61,425 bases of DNA, taken from assembly GCA_964541525.1 (NCBI GenBank), contig CAZIQF010000010.1, positions 1-61,425 on the forward strand, written 5' to 3'. Source of the stretch: UBA1737 sp964541525. GTDB taxonomy: Bacteria; Bacillota_I; Bacilli_A; ML615J-28; CAG-313. The notes beneath the pieces were generated by a model. The model saw only the letters and a list, made by a program, of their open reading frames with translations. It searched no databases and had not been told where the DNA came from. Made by a program: the position numbers and the translations under genes. This document shows, one piece after another, positions 7,445-16,882 of the stretch. Every line of letters starts with the position of its first letter. Position 1 is the stretch's first letter.

Positions 7445-7912
7445 ATGAAAAAATTAATCTTAATACTGATCGTATTAGTTAGTTGTTTTTCTGTGAGTAG
7501 TTGTAAAAAAGATGATTTCACATATTCAAAGTTAGATAAGGTAACTTATGAAAACTTGCTATCATTACCTGGTAAATATATTGTAGTTGCTTATCAAGCT
7601 AATTGTGATAATTGTGAAAAATTACTTCCATCAGTAGCTGAATATTATCGCTATACTGAAAAAAATAGTGATGCAATTAAAATTTATGCCATTAACATCA
7701 ATTTAAAAATTAATCAAAAGATGTTATTAACTAGTGATCAGGAATATCCTAGCAATATGATTAACACAACTGATTATACTAAAATTAAAGTGAAAGCAAC
7801 ACCCAGCATTATGGTTATTTCTAATCATAAATTAATTAAAGTAATTTCTGATTATAATACCCAAAAACCAGTAACTGATGGTAAAGCTTATCTTGAAGGA
7901 TTAATGAAATAG
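7445..7912 (+). CDS. Thioredoxin-fold lipoprotein with CxxC
   Basis: A 155-residue exported lipoprotein. The signal peptide ends in the lipobox VSSC (Cys at about residue 20). The mature part has a thioredoxin-like active site QANCDNCEK (Cys 54 and 57) and a later cis-proline-like segment KATPSIMVI. It should act outside the membrane as a thiol-disulfide or reductase-type protein, or in redox sensing. The next gene, 9 bases later, encodes a paralogue without the cysteines. It has its own promoter. Family call confident; partner proteins unknown. Confidence 0.85.
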   Translation: MKKLILILIVLVSCFSVSSCKKDDFTYSKLDKVTYENLLSLPGKYIVVAYQANCDNCEKLLPSVAEYYRYTEKNSDAIKIYAININLKINQKMLLTSDQEYPSNMINTTDYTKIKVKATPSIMVISNHKLIKVISDYNTQKPVTDGKAYLEGLMK

Positions 7913-7921
7913 GAGTAAATT

Positions 7922-8419
7922 ATGACAAATATTAAAAAGAATGAAAAACAACCAATCAATACTACTAATTTATTATTTACAATTGGTTATGCAGTAATAA
8001 CTATTGTAGTTGTATTCTTTACATTATGGTTTTGTGCTGAACCATTTGTAATTAGTAATTATGAAGAAATGAAACAATTAAATTATGATAATTATTTAGA
8101 GGCTAAGCCTGATGAATATTATATTATCATTTATTCTGATGAATATCACGCAAGTAGTATGTATGAAGATATTATTGTTGAATATGCTAATTATGCAAGA
8201 ACACATAGTGATGCTACACCAATCTATGCTTACAACTATGATACAAAAGGCAATAATAAAATTAAAAGTGCTTTAACTACTTCTACTGATAGTGATATTA
8301 TTAGATTAATCAAAGTTGTTACATCTAATGGTAGTCATTCGCTAGAAAGCAAAACTGGTTTAAAGACTTGGAAAGATATTCATAATACGCTTACTGCTGC
8401 TATGAACCCTACAGAATAA
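7922..8419 (+). CDS. Membrane-anchored thioredoxin-fold paralogue lacking CxxC
   Basis: 165 residues with one transmembrane helix (about 20-42) and an outside domain. That domain lines up with the preceding lipoprotein: EYYIIIYSDEYHASSMYEDI here against KYIVVAYQANCDNCEKLLPS there, so the CxxC is replaced by YHAS. A matching block ARTHSDATPIYAYN follows. The redox centre is therefore gone, and a structural or chaperone role, or a scaffold for the first protein, is more likely. It shares an operon with the lipoprotein and ends in a bidirectional terminator with addA. Confidence 0.75.
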   Translation: MTNIKKNEKQPINTTNLLFTIGYAVITIVVVFFTLWFCAEPFVISNYEEMKQLNYDNYLEAKPDEYYIIIYSDEYHASSMYEDIIVEYANYARTHSDATPIYAYNYDTKGNNKIKSALTTSTDSDIIRLIKVVTSNGSHSLESKTGLKTWKDIHNTLTAAMNPTE

Positions 8420-8420
8420 T

Positions 8421-8452
8421 AAAAATTGAGGATTATGCCTCAATTTTTTATT
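8421..8452. terminator. Bidirectional terminator between convergent genes
   Basis: 11-bp perfect stem (8421-8431 with 8438-8448), 6-base loop, A-run on one side and T-run on the other. It serves the plus-strand pair and addA, whose stop codon overlaps its edge. Confidence 0.85.
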
Positions 8453-11400
8453 TTACTTGTTTAATCTCGCCTGTTAATAATGAATATAAATAAATATTAA
8501 TTGGCTGATTCGTTATTTGTCTCATATAATCATAATAGACATTAAGTTGGAGGTTATAAGCATTATCATCAATGTTTTTAGTTTTATAGTCAATAATATC
8601 AAGATGATCTTCATATAATAACATTAAATCAATAATTCCTCTTGTCTGATTAACTTCATCAATAAATTCATATTCTTTTATGATTTTGGCATTTTTAACA
8701 TTGGTTAAAAGCGGACTCGATAAAAAGCGCTTAATAATGTCTGAAAAGTATTGATTAGTAATTAAATCGTAATTAGGCTGATTAAAATCAATCATTTCTA
8801 GAATTTGGTGAATCGTTGTACCAAAGTCCATTAGTTTTTTAGAAGCAGTGATATCTATTTTTTTACTGGCTTTAACTATTTCTTTTCGAACATTTTCAAT
8901 GATTAATGGTTCAACAATTAAAGGTTGATTGGAAACCGAACTATTACTTACGGAGATCTTAGGTTGATAATCTTCTTGATAGGTATATGAATTAAACTTT
9001 CGATAGGTTTTAAATGGGGTAATGAATTGTTGAAAGCAATTTGCATCTTCTAGTTTAAAGTTTGGTTTTTCAACAAAAATCATATCTATATCATTTAGAT
9101 TAAATTGCTTCTTTTCACTTTCATTAAGCATTTTAAAATCAATATCTTCTTCAAAATCAATTACATTGATTAAAGTGATTAATTCATCATGATTAAGATT
9201 TGTCATCACGTATTGATGATAGATCTTTTTTAATAAAGTTTCACCAGGAAATGCTAGTTGATTATTAATATCATCAGTAGTTTCGATTGGCATATAATAC
9301 TTTTTAAAGGGGATACTATATATATCAATGATTTCAGCATCGGTTGGATTGTTTAATAATTTTTTTAAGTTTTTACATCCTAAAGGGGTAATTTCATATC
9401 CTAGTAGCTTTGTTGCTTTTTGATATGCTGCAAAATCATGATTACTTTTGCCTAGGTTTTTCTGCATTAAGATGATATCTAGTTCATTAAGATTTGTAGA
9501 TGAGTTTTCTTCTTCATTATCAATTTTTATTCCTTCTAGATTGACTACCTGTTTATCTTGTTTCATTGCCTCAGGATAAACAAAGATCATTTTTTCTTTC
9601 GCTCTAGTTAACGCAACGTAGAATAATCTAATATGTTCAGATAAATCTTCTTTTAACTCTTGTTCTTTGTTTAATAGTTTAATAAAGTCTGTTTCATCTT
9701 CCGCGGTTGGTAGAATTAATCCGTAGTGTTCAGATATGTTGTATCCTTCTTTAATTTCACTTTGATTAAATCTTGCATTTAATCCTGAATAATAAACGAT
9801 ATTAAACTCTAACCCTTTAGATTTATGAATATTCATTAGTTTAACACTGTTAATATTAGAACCAGTACTTGATAATGTAATCTTTAGATCATACTCATCA
9901 ATTTTTTCTAGATAATCAATTAAATCATCGACTGTATAATCTAGATGTGAAAGATTGGTAAATAGATTAATCAAAGTATCTAAGTATTTTTCATTTTTAG
10001 TTACATCACCTAATTTAATACACTTATGATAGATATCTAATCTAAAGATTAGTTGTTCAAATTGAATGACAAATGGATATGCTTTAGTATCATATAGAAT
10101 GTTAGAAATATCGTTAATTACGTCCGATTTATAATAAGTGTGATTGGTAATAATCTGATAGATTTCTTCATCCGTTTTGTTGTATAAAAAACTTCTTGCT
10201 AAAGATATATATGCTTTTTTATATGTATCAAATGGTTCTTTATTAGTTAATCCCTTCACTACTTTTAATAAATTAATTAGGATTAAGACAATAGCAGTAC
10301 TCGCAATGTTTTCGTCTTGTTCAACAAAAAGCGGAATTTGATATTCATTAAATACTTTAAGATATTGTTCAAAGTTAGTGCCACGATCCATTAGAATACA
10401 GAAATCAGAATATGTACAGTCTCTTAATGAAGGATTACCGGTTTCATCTTTAGTCATAACTTGATAGTGTTGATTCATTTTCGTGATAATATCTTTTGCA
10501 ATTAGTCTCGCTTCATAGTCATCCGCTTTATCATCGGGATTATAAATTAAGAACTCACTATGAGTAAGATTAGTTGGTCTTGCTTCTTGATAGGCTAGAT
10601 TACCAAATTCAATTAAGTGGTCTTCTTGATATGCTGCTCCACCGCAATTTTTAGTCATGATATTTTTAAAGATATAGTTAATATCATCTAAAACTTCTTT
10701 TCTTGATCTAAAATTTTTCTTTAAATCAATAGCTAGACCTTGACCTTTATTTTTGTATTGTTCATATTTATCCACAAAGATATCACATCTAGCATTTCTA
10801 AAACGGTAAATTGATTGTTTAACATCACCAACCATATAGACATTATTTGATGCGATTTCATTAATGAATGCTTCTTGTAAGAAAGAGGTATCTTGATATT
10901 CATCAATCATAATCATTTTTAATTGATCTTTGATTTTCGCTTTTACTTCTGGATTTTCTTTTACTAATTTTAATGCCATTTTCGCAATATCACTAAATTC
11001 ATAAACTTGATAATTAGTCTTATATGCGTTAATCTTTTGATCGAGGATTTTAATGATTTCAATCATTTTTTCGGCATATTCTAAGTTGTTCATAATTTTT
11101 GTTTCAATTTCTGCTTTGGTTTTAGGTAATGTTTTTAGTTCCACTTTAAATTTATCATATTGATCTTTGAATTTTTTATACTTCTCTTTATCTGTTTCTA
11201 ACATTTTGTTTGGTTGTTTAATTCCTAAATCAAATGGAAAGTTAGTGATTAATTCATCATAGGTTGATGCGTTAAAGTATTGGGTGAATAAATCTTCTAC
11301 AACAATCCTTAATGGTCTTGGATCTTTGGCTGATAAACAATCAAATGAAAGGTTCTCGATTAATGATTTTAAAAGCTTTGATTTAGTTTTAATATAGTTA

Positions 11401-12002
11401 TATAAATCATTAGTTATTTCATTTATTAGGGTTTCATTAAAATAGTTTTTCGTAAAACTATCTAAGTATTCACTAGTATCATTTGCTAAAATGGCTTTTT
11501 GATAAATTTTTAAAATTAATTTTTTAATATCTGCATCATCTTTATAACAAAAATGTTCAATCATTTGACAAAATGTTTCATCTTCTTGTTCGTAATATCC
11601 CTCAAAGATATCATTTAAGATTGTTCTTTTTCGAACTTCAATTAAATTTGTATCAATAATTGCGATATCTTTAGATACTTTAAGCATTAAATGATAGCTT
11701 TTAACTAATGATAATGCGTAAGAGTCAAAAGTACAAATCGAAGCTGTATCAACTTTACGATAATCACTTAAGTTTTCTTTTTTTAAAGCTTTCCTAATTC
11801 GTTCCTTCATTTCTGCTGCTGCTAGGTTAGTAAATGTTAAAATTAAAAATTCATCTAAAGTATAACCTTCATTTTTTATGAAATGAACAACTCTGGCGGT
11901 TAAGACTTGAGTTTTACCACTACCTGCCCCTGCGGACACAATGATATTTTGTCCTTTAGCGGTGATGGCTTTTTGCTGATCGGGCGTATAGTTAACTTTC
12001 AT
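8448..12002 (-). CDS. addA: AddA helicase-nuclease subunit
   Basis: ATP-dependent 3'-5' helicase and nuclease subunit of the AddAB (RexAB) complex, which resects double-strand breaks for RecA. The UvrD-type Walker A is SAGAGSGKT (23-31), and motif II DEYQDT lies around residue 370. Later helicase motifs include NIHKSKGLEF and the RLFYVALTRAK segment. The C-terminal RecB-family nuclease reads RGIIDLML...LDIIDYKTKN. At 1184 residues it is of normal length. Start: an ATG at 12020 is in frame, but an AAGGAGG lies inside that extension, so the ATG at 12002 is used. It overlaps the end of addB by 11 bases, indicating translational coupling. Confidence 0.95.
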   Translation of the reverse strand: MKVNYTPDQQKAITAKGQNIIVSAGAGSGKTQVLTARVVHFIKNEGYTLDEFLILTFTNLAAAEMKERIRKALKKENLSDYRKVDTASICTFDSYALSLVKSYHLMLKVSKDIAIIDTNLIEVRKRTILNDIFEGYYEQEDETFCQMIEHFCYKDDADIKKLILKIYQKAILANDTSEYLDSFTKNYFNETLINEITNDLYNYIKTKSKLLKSLIENLSFDCLSAKDPRPLRIVVEDLFTQYFNASTYDELITNFPFDLGIKQPNKMLETDKEKYKKFKDQYDKFKVELKTLPKTKAEIETKIMNNLEYAEKMIEIIKILDQKINAYKTNYQVYEFSDIAKMALKLVKENPEVKAKIKDQLKMIMIDEYQDTSFLQEAFINEIASNNVYMVGDVKQSIYRFRNARCDIFVDKYEQYKNKGQGLAIDLKKNFRSRKEVLDDINYIFKNIMTKNCGGAAYQEDHLIEFGNLAYQEARPTNLTHSEFLIYNPDDKADDYEARLIAKDIITKMNQHYQVMTKDETGNPSLRDCTYSDFCILMDRGTNFEQYLKVFNEYQIPLFVEQDENIASTAIVLILINLLKVVKGLTNKEPFDTYKKAYISLARSFLYNKTDEEIYQIITNHTYYKSDVINDISNILYDTKAYPFVIQFEQLIFRLDIYHKCIKLGDVTKNEKYLDTLINLFTNLSHLDYTVDDLIDYLEKIDEYDLKITLSSTGSNINSVKLMNIHKSKGLEFNIVYYSGLNARFNQSEIKEGYNISEHYGLILPTAEDETDFIKLLNKEQELKEDLSEHIRLFYVALTRAKEKMIFVYPEAMKQDKQVVNLEGIKIDNEEENSSTNLNELDIILMQKNLGKSNHDFAAYQKATKLLGYEITPLGCKNLKKLLNNPTDAEIIDIYSIPFKKYYMPIETTDDINNQLAFPGETLLKKIYHQYVMTNLNHDELITLINVIDFEEDIDFKMLNESEKKQFNLNDIDMIFVEKPNFKLEDANCFQQFITPFKTYRKFNSYTYQEDYQPKISVSNSSVSNQPLIVEPLIIENVRKEIVKASKKIDITASKKLMDFGTTIHQILEMIDFNQPNYDLITNQYFSDIIKRFLSSPLLTNVKNAKIIKEYEFIDEVNQTRGIIDLMLLYEDHLDIIDYKTKNIDDNAYNLQLNVYYDYMRQITNQPINIYLYSLLTGEIKQVK

Positions 12003-14310
12003 CTTCTTCCTCCTTTTCACTTAAATCGATGATTCGATAATCTGTTGGTGTTTTGAAACAAATATCTTTAAATTTGCAATGACGACATGCATAGTCTCTT
12101 GGACCAAAATAAACTGGACTTATATCAAAAAGACCATTTCTAATGTTATCTTTAGTACTAGTAATTTGTTCTAAAGCAATGTTAGCTAGTTCTTCAAAAC
12201 GTTCTTCCGATTTAGGAGTTTTGCCTTTTTTGTTTAAGGTTCCACTTTTGGTAATTGCTATACCTTTAATATAACTTGATTTATCACTTAATATTCCTAA
12301 TTTTGAATCTAATCTTTTGATTTTGGATAAATCATCGACACAGATACCATCTAATAAATAATTTTCATCAAGCGTTGCTTTTAAATGTTTTTCAATAACT
12401 TTTTGAAGAAAAATACCTGTACAGTTAAATTCGTTATAGTGTTTTTTTGCAAGTAAGATATAACTTGGAAGTTGTAAATTAATGCCATATGCAAACTTTT
12501 TTTCTTCATATTTTAGATTCCCCGTTTTATAATCAACAATAATTAAGGATTTATCGACTTGATCAATCATCACTTTATCCATTTTGCCAGTAAAGGTGGT
12601 GTTTTCATCTATATTAAAAGTAGCTTCTTCCTCAGTATAAATATCTTTATAGAAAGTAGTTTCTTTAAAATCATTGTTTTTCTTAATTACTGCAAGTAGT
12701 TGTTTTAATAATTGTTTTAAGAAAAATTTAGATGATGGTGTCTTAAAGTGTTCATTAATATAATCTTCATAATCAGTTAAATTAACTGTTTTGTTGATAC
12801 TATCTTGGAGGATTTGATGGAAGAGATTACCTAGATTTAAATCAAAGGTTTCATCTAATGAATTAACTTTAAGTAAGCGTTTTAAATAATATTTATATGG
12901 ACAAGTATTATATTCTTCAATTTGAGTATATGAAAGTTCAAGTTTTTGATCTAAGGCTTTTATCTTAAACGGAATAAAATGATGATTATAACTATTATAT
13001 TGAAGTTCAGCTTGTGAGTAGGTCGATAGATATGGATGATTGATTCCATATCGCCTTTGATTGTCATAATATGATGCTACTTCAATTTCAGCTAAAGCTT
13101 TTGAATATCGGTAATGATTAGTTTTCGCTTTTTCTACTTTTAGATTTAATTCATTAATTATAATCGATGGATAGTAAATCGTTTTATCCATTATTTTCTT
13201 ATATGTGATTGTTAGATTTGGCGTATTATAGATGAAGTTGATTAGTTCTTCTTTCGCGATTTCGTTATTAATTGTTGATGGATTTTTATTCATCATAATT
13301 TTTTCTATGTCAGTATATATATCGGTATCTTTGTAAATGATGGGATAGGTATTTTGGGAAAAGCCTAACATAAAGACATAGTCTTTATCAGTTAAGACTG
13401 TATTAGCATTACAAGATTTAATCATTTCTTCATAGATATAACCTTTAACTTTTTGCTGTTTCGCCAGATAGTTTAAAGCTAATATTTCAGCTTCACCGGC
13501 AAGATTTAAACTAGATACTGTAACAATTAAGGATGTAATAACATCGATAATGGAGAAAGGATCATAAGTTATTGTTGTTAATAATTGATGATAGCTTTCG
13601 ATTAAAGGAAGAGTTTTTCGATAGTTAATGAAAGTTTGATATATTTGACTATCATATAAATTCAAATAGTTAAAATCTTCAAAATGTAAATGATGATAAT
13701 ATAAATGTTTTTTAAGAATTAAGTGATATTCATTCGGAAGATTATAAATATAGATATTATTAAGCGATATTCCTTGATTATATAAAGAGATGATTTGTGA
13801 TATGATATATCTTACTTCCTCTACCTCGGTTTCAAATTCATAAACAGTTATATCTTTTGTTGTTGATTGATTTTCGATATATGTAAAATCTAAATCTTCT
13901 TTGGTTAAAATAGCACTTAGTTCTTGATCTTTTTTAGAATATCCACAAATATAAATGTTTTTAGTTTTAATATATTCTTTAAAGTATGGATTAGTTTTTA
14001 ATAATTGATGTTTTAATAAATCTAAATATAGATTATATAACATATCTAGTTTTTCCGTTCCAGGTTTAATTAGTGGTAGATTGTTTAAAATTTCAGCAGC
14101 AATGTCATAACTATAACCATATTGTTGATTTAAATATACTACTGCATCAATTTCAGATGTGAATGTAAGTTCAGCAATAAGTTCATGTTTAGATATTATT
14201 TTATAAGCATAAAAGGGCAAATTTTTATTAAAGTAAGAAATAATTTGTTCTTTGATACTGCTAGGACAAATGATTAGTGAATTGTCTTGAATTATACTAA
14301 AATCATACAT
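11992..14310 (-). CDS. addB: AddB-type nuclease subunit, short form
   Basis: Partner of AddA. The C-terminal half is clear: CPYKYYLKR near residue 470, a RecB-family nuclease centre LIIVDYKTGN near 595, and CRHCKFKDICF near 745. The single and the three clustered cysteines together form the iron-sulfur site of AddB. The protein has only 772 residues, whereas classical AddB has about 1150. No Walker A can be seen in the N-terminal, helicase-like half. A GGAG site precedes the ATG. Either a compact AddB lineage or a reduced one; no frameshift is visible. Confidence 0.88.
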   Translation of the reverse strand: MYDFSIIQDNSLIICPSSIKEQIISYFNKNLPFYAYKIISKHELIAELTFTSEIDAVVYLNQQYGYSYDIAAEILNNLPLIKPGTEKLDMLYNLYLDLLKHQLLKTNPYFKEYIKTKNIYICGYSKKDQELSAILTKEDLDFTYIENQSTTKDITVYEFETEVEEVRYIISQIISLYNQGISLNNIYIYNLPNEYHLILKKHLYYHHLHFEDFNYLNLYDSQIYQTFINYRKTLPLIESYHQLLTTITYDPFSIIDVITSLIVTVSSLNLAGEAEILALNYLAKQQKVKGYIYEEMIKSCNANTVLTDKDYVFMLGFSQNTYPIIYKDTDIYTDIEKIMMNKNPSTINNEIAKEELINFIYNTPNLTITYKKIMDKTIYYPSIIINELNLKVEKAKTNHYRYSKALAEIEVASYYDNQRRYGINHPYLSTYSQAELQYNSYNHHFIPFKIKALDQKLELSYTQIEEYNTCPYKYYLKRLLKVNSLDETFDLNLGNLFHQILQDSINKTVNLTDYEDYINEHFKTPSSKFFLKQLLKQLLAVIKKNNDFKETTFYKDIYTEEEATFNIDENTTFTGKMDKVMIDQVDKSLIIVDYKTGNLKYEEKKFAYGINLQLPSYILLAKKHYNEFNCTGIFLQKVIEKHLKATLDENYLLDGICVDDLSKIKRLDSKLGILSDKSSYIKGIAITKSGTLNKKGKTPKSEERFEELANIALEQITSTKDNIRNGLFDISPVYFGPRDYACRHCKFKDICFKTPTDYRIIDLSEKEEEDES

Positions 14311-14521
14311 ACATTATCTTCTCCTTACTTTTTTGATTAAAGTTTAAATAATAGTTGATATATTTATCTATATTAATATTTTACCTTATATTAAGAAGTT
14401 TTTCAATTGTTTAATTTATTTATTTTTATTCTTATAAAGATAATCATTTTTTGTTTATAATATCTTCTTTCATATTCAATAAGCCGATTTATTTCTGATT
14501 TTCTTAGTATTTATTATTAAG

Positions 14522-14551
14522 AAAAAATGCCTAAAGAAAATCTTTAGACAT
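14522..14551 (-). terminator. Terminator of hppA
   Basis: 11-bp stem with one mismatch (14527-14537 with 14541-14551), 3-base loop, T-run on the minus strand, 12 bases past the stop codon. Confidence 0.85.
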
Positions 14552-14562
14552 TTTTATTTAAA

Positions 14563-16743
14563 TTAGAATAAACTACTGATTAAAGCATAAAGGGCAGAGA
14601 TTACAACGAATAATGTTGTTGCAACAGTCGACATCATTTTAATAAAGATATCTAGTGCTACACCTACTACATCTTTTCTTGTATCACCGATTGTATCACC
14701 GGTTACTGCTGCTTTATGGGCTGCTGAGCCTTTACCATGACCTTCGATTGCTCCTGATTCAATGTATTTTTTTGCATTGTCAAATGATCCACCAGAGTTA
14801 CCCATGAAAATCGCACGTGGAATTGCAACAATCGTTGCACCTAATAAAATACCTACTACGAATTCTGGTCCTAGGATTGCTCCACCAACAAATGGTACAG
14901 CTAAAGCAATAATTGATGGAATTACCATTTTCTTTAATGCTGATTGTGTTGCAAGGCGAACTAATTCATTATAGTCTGGATCTTTTTTACCTTGAAGAAT
15001 TTCAGGATCGGATAATTGTCGATCACCAACATCAGCTAATTCTTTTGCTGATTGAATTGTGTTATTAGTTAAGATCGCAACGAAGAATTCAATTAATGCA
15101 CCACCAATAATACATCCTGCAATTACTAAGAAGTTATCGATACTTGGTGCAATATCTAAATGACCTACATACGCACAAATTAATGATACTGTTGCAAATG
15201 CAGCTGAACCAATGGCAAAACCTTTACCGATTGCTGCTGTTGTATTACCTACTGAATCAAGTTTATCTGTGATTGTACGAACTGATGCATCTAAGTGGCA
15301 TGATTCTGCAAGCCCTCCGGCATTATCGGCGATTGGTCCAAAGGCATCAATTGATACAGTTGTTCCGACAAATGATAACATACCTAATGCTGCTACAGCA
15401 ATACCATAGGTACTAGCAAGTGAACCAGAAATTACTAGTGATAAACCAATAATTAATACTGGTAACATACATGATTGTGATCCTACTGCATCCCCTTTAG
15501 TTACAACAAATGCTTCACCTTCTAATGCGTATTCTGCTACTTCTTTTGTTGGTCTAAATGAAGCAGATGTATAGTATTCAGTAATCATACCGATTGCTAC
15601 ACCACTGATTAAGCCTAAGATTGCACAAATCCAAGGTGTTGCCCATCCTGCTTTCCAACCTAAAATACTTAAGTCTTTATTTGCAAATGCATAATATGAT
15701 AATACGCCACAAATTACAAGGGTAATACCTGCTGAAATATAAGTTGCAAGATTTAACTCTTTAGATGGGTTATCTGACATTTTTCTAAGTGATACAAAAG
15801 TAATACCGATAACACATGCAAGTAGTCCTCCACCAGCAACTAGTAATGGGAACATATACATTGATTTAAATAATTCTGATGAAAGATTGGATATTCCTAA
15901 AATTGTGTTTGCTTCTAAAATACCTATTACGATGACAATTGTTGCTACAATTGTTGCTACAAAACTTTCTAATAGGTCGGAACAGTTTCCAGCGATATCA
16001 TTTACATTATCACCAATAAAGTCAGCAATTACATTCGGTACTCTACTATCATCTTCTGGTAAATCATTTCTAATTTTACCCAAGATATCAGCAGAGATAT
16101 CAGCTGCTTTTGTATAGTTACCACCAGCAACACGATTAAACATTGCCACAGTTGAACATCCTAATGAATATGTTGTAATTCTCATTACTGATGTATTTGT
16201 TAATAATGCTTTAATAGGAATTATACCATTTCCAAGATATGATGCAAGTGATGTTCCTGATAATGTTACACATTCAGCACTTGGTCCAATCCCACTAATA
16301 ATAATAATTAATAAAATTCCAATTAAACCTAATGCTTGAACACTTAGTCCACTAATTGATCCACCTTTTAATGCTACTTTTACAGTTTTTCCAATTGACA
16401 TTGTTTCTTTTGCCGTATTAGCTGTTCTTACGTTAGCATAAGTTGCACTCTTCATTCCTAGGATACATACGATACTTGACATTAATGCTCCAAGTAAATA
16501 TGTTAATCCACTAAATTTTTCAATGAATAAAGAGAATAATACTGCTAATACTGCAATTACAATTGCAATTGTAGTGAATTCTTTTTTAATAAATACATTT
16601 GAACCTTCACGAATGATTGCACTCATTTTAATCATTCGTTCTGTTCCTTCAGGCATTCTTTTAATGCATATGAAGTTATATACTACATATAACATTGTAA
16701 GAATTGCTAGGCCTAAAATAATCCATAACCAAATATTACTCAT
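14563..16743 (-). CDS. hppA: Membrane-bound ion-pumping pyrophosphatase
   Basis: Hydrolyses pyrophosphate and pumps H+ and/or Na+ across the membrane. 726 residues with about 16 membrane helices. Family motifs are present: KAADISADILGKI with EDDSRVPNVIADFIGDN, then DNAGGLAE, and near the end GDTIGDTRKDVVG. The segment GNTTAAIGKGFAIG has alanine at the position that is lysine in K+-independent enzymes, so this belongs to the K+-dependent class. H+ against Na+ specificity cannot be told by eye. The first motif is somewhat divergent (ADISADI for the usual ADVGADL). Single-gene unit with its own promoter and terminator. Confidence 0.95.
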   Translation of the reverse strand: MSNIWLWIILGLAILTMLYVVYNFICIKRMPEGTERMIKMSAIIREGSNVFIKKEFTTIAIVIAVLAVLFSLFIEKFSGLTYLLGALMSSIVCILGMKSATYANVRTANTAKETMSIGKTVKVALKGGSISGLSVQALGLIGILLIIIISGIGPSAECVTLSGTSLASYLGNGIIPIKALLTNTSVMRITTYSLGCSTVAMFNRVAGGNYTKAADISADILGKIRNDLPEDDSRVPNVIADFIGDNVNDIAGNCSDLLESFVATIVATIVIVIGILEANTILGISNLSSELFKSMYMFPLLVAGGGLLACVIGITFVSLRKMSDNPSKELNLATYISAGITLVICGVLSYYAFANKDLSILGWKAGWATPWICAILGLISGVAIGMITEYYTSASFRPTKEVAEYALEGEAFVVTKGDAVGSQSCMLPVLIIGLSLVISGSLASTYGIAVAALGMLSFVGTTVSIDAFGPIADNAGGLAESCHLDASVRTITDKLDSVGNTTAAIGKGFAIGSAAFATVSLICAYVGHLDIAPSIDNFLVIAGCIIGGALIEFFVAILTNNTIQSAKELADVGDRQLSDPEILQGKKDPDYNELVRLATQSALKKMVIPSIIALAVPFVGGAILGPEFVVGILLGATIVAIPRAIFMGNSGGSFDNAKKYIESGAIEGHGKGSAAHKAAVTGDTIGDTRKDVVGVALDIFIKMMSTVATTLFVVISALYALISSLF

Positions 16744-16781
16744 TTTCTTCTCCTTTTTAGTTTGTGTTATTTTTCTTTTCT

Positions 16782-16809
16782 ATTATAGCACTTTTATTAT
16801 TTTTTGCAA
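16782..16809 (-). promoter_or_regulatory. Promoter of hppA
   Basis: Minus strand: -35 TTGCAA (16804-16809), 16-base spacer, -10 TATAAT (16782-16787), about 40 bases before the ATG; AAAGGAG is the ribosome binding site. Confidence 0.7.
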
Positions 16810-16837
16810 GTCGATTACTAATTTTATTAAGACTAAA

Positions 16838-16878
16838 AACAAAGTCTTTAAAGAAGATTTTTCTTTAAAGACTTTGTT
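16838..16878 (-). terminator. Long hairpin terminator of the SGNH lipoprotein gene
   Basis: 18-bp perfect stem (16838-16855 with 16861-16878), short loop, then Ts on the minus strand, immediately behind the stop codon. Confidence 0.85.
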
Positions 16879-16882
16879 ATAT

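Noticed and set aside
14762..16117. Several plus-strand open frames inside hppA
   Set aside because: They are antisense shadows of a well-conserved gene and have no ribosome sites.
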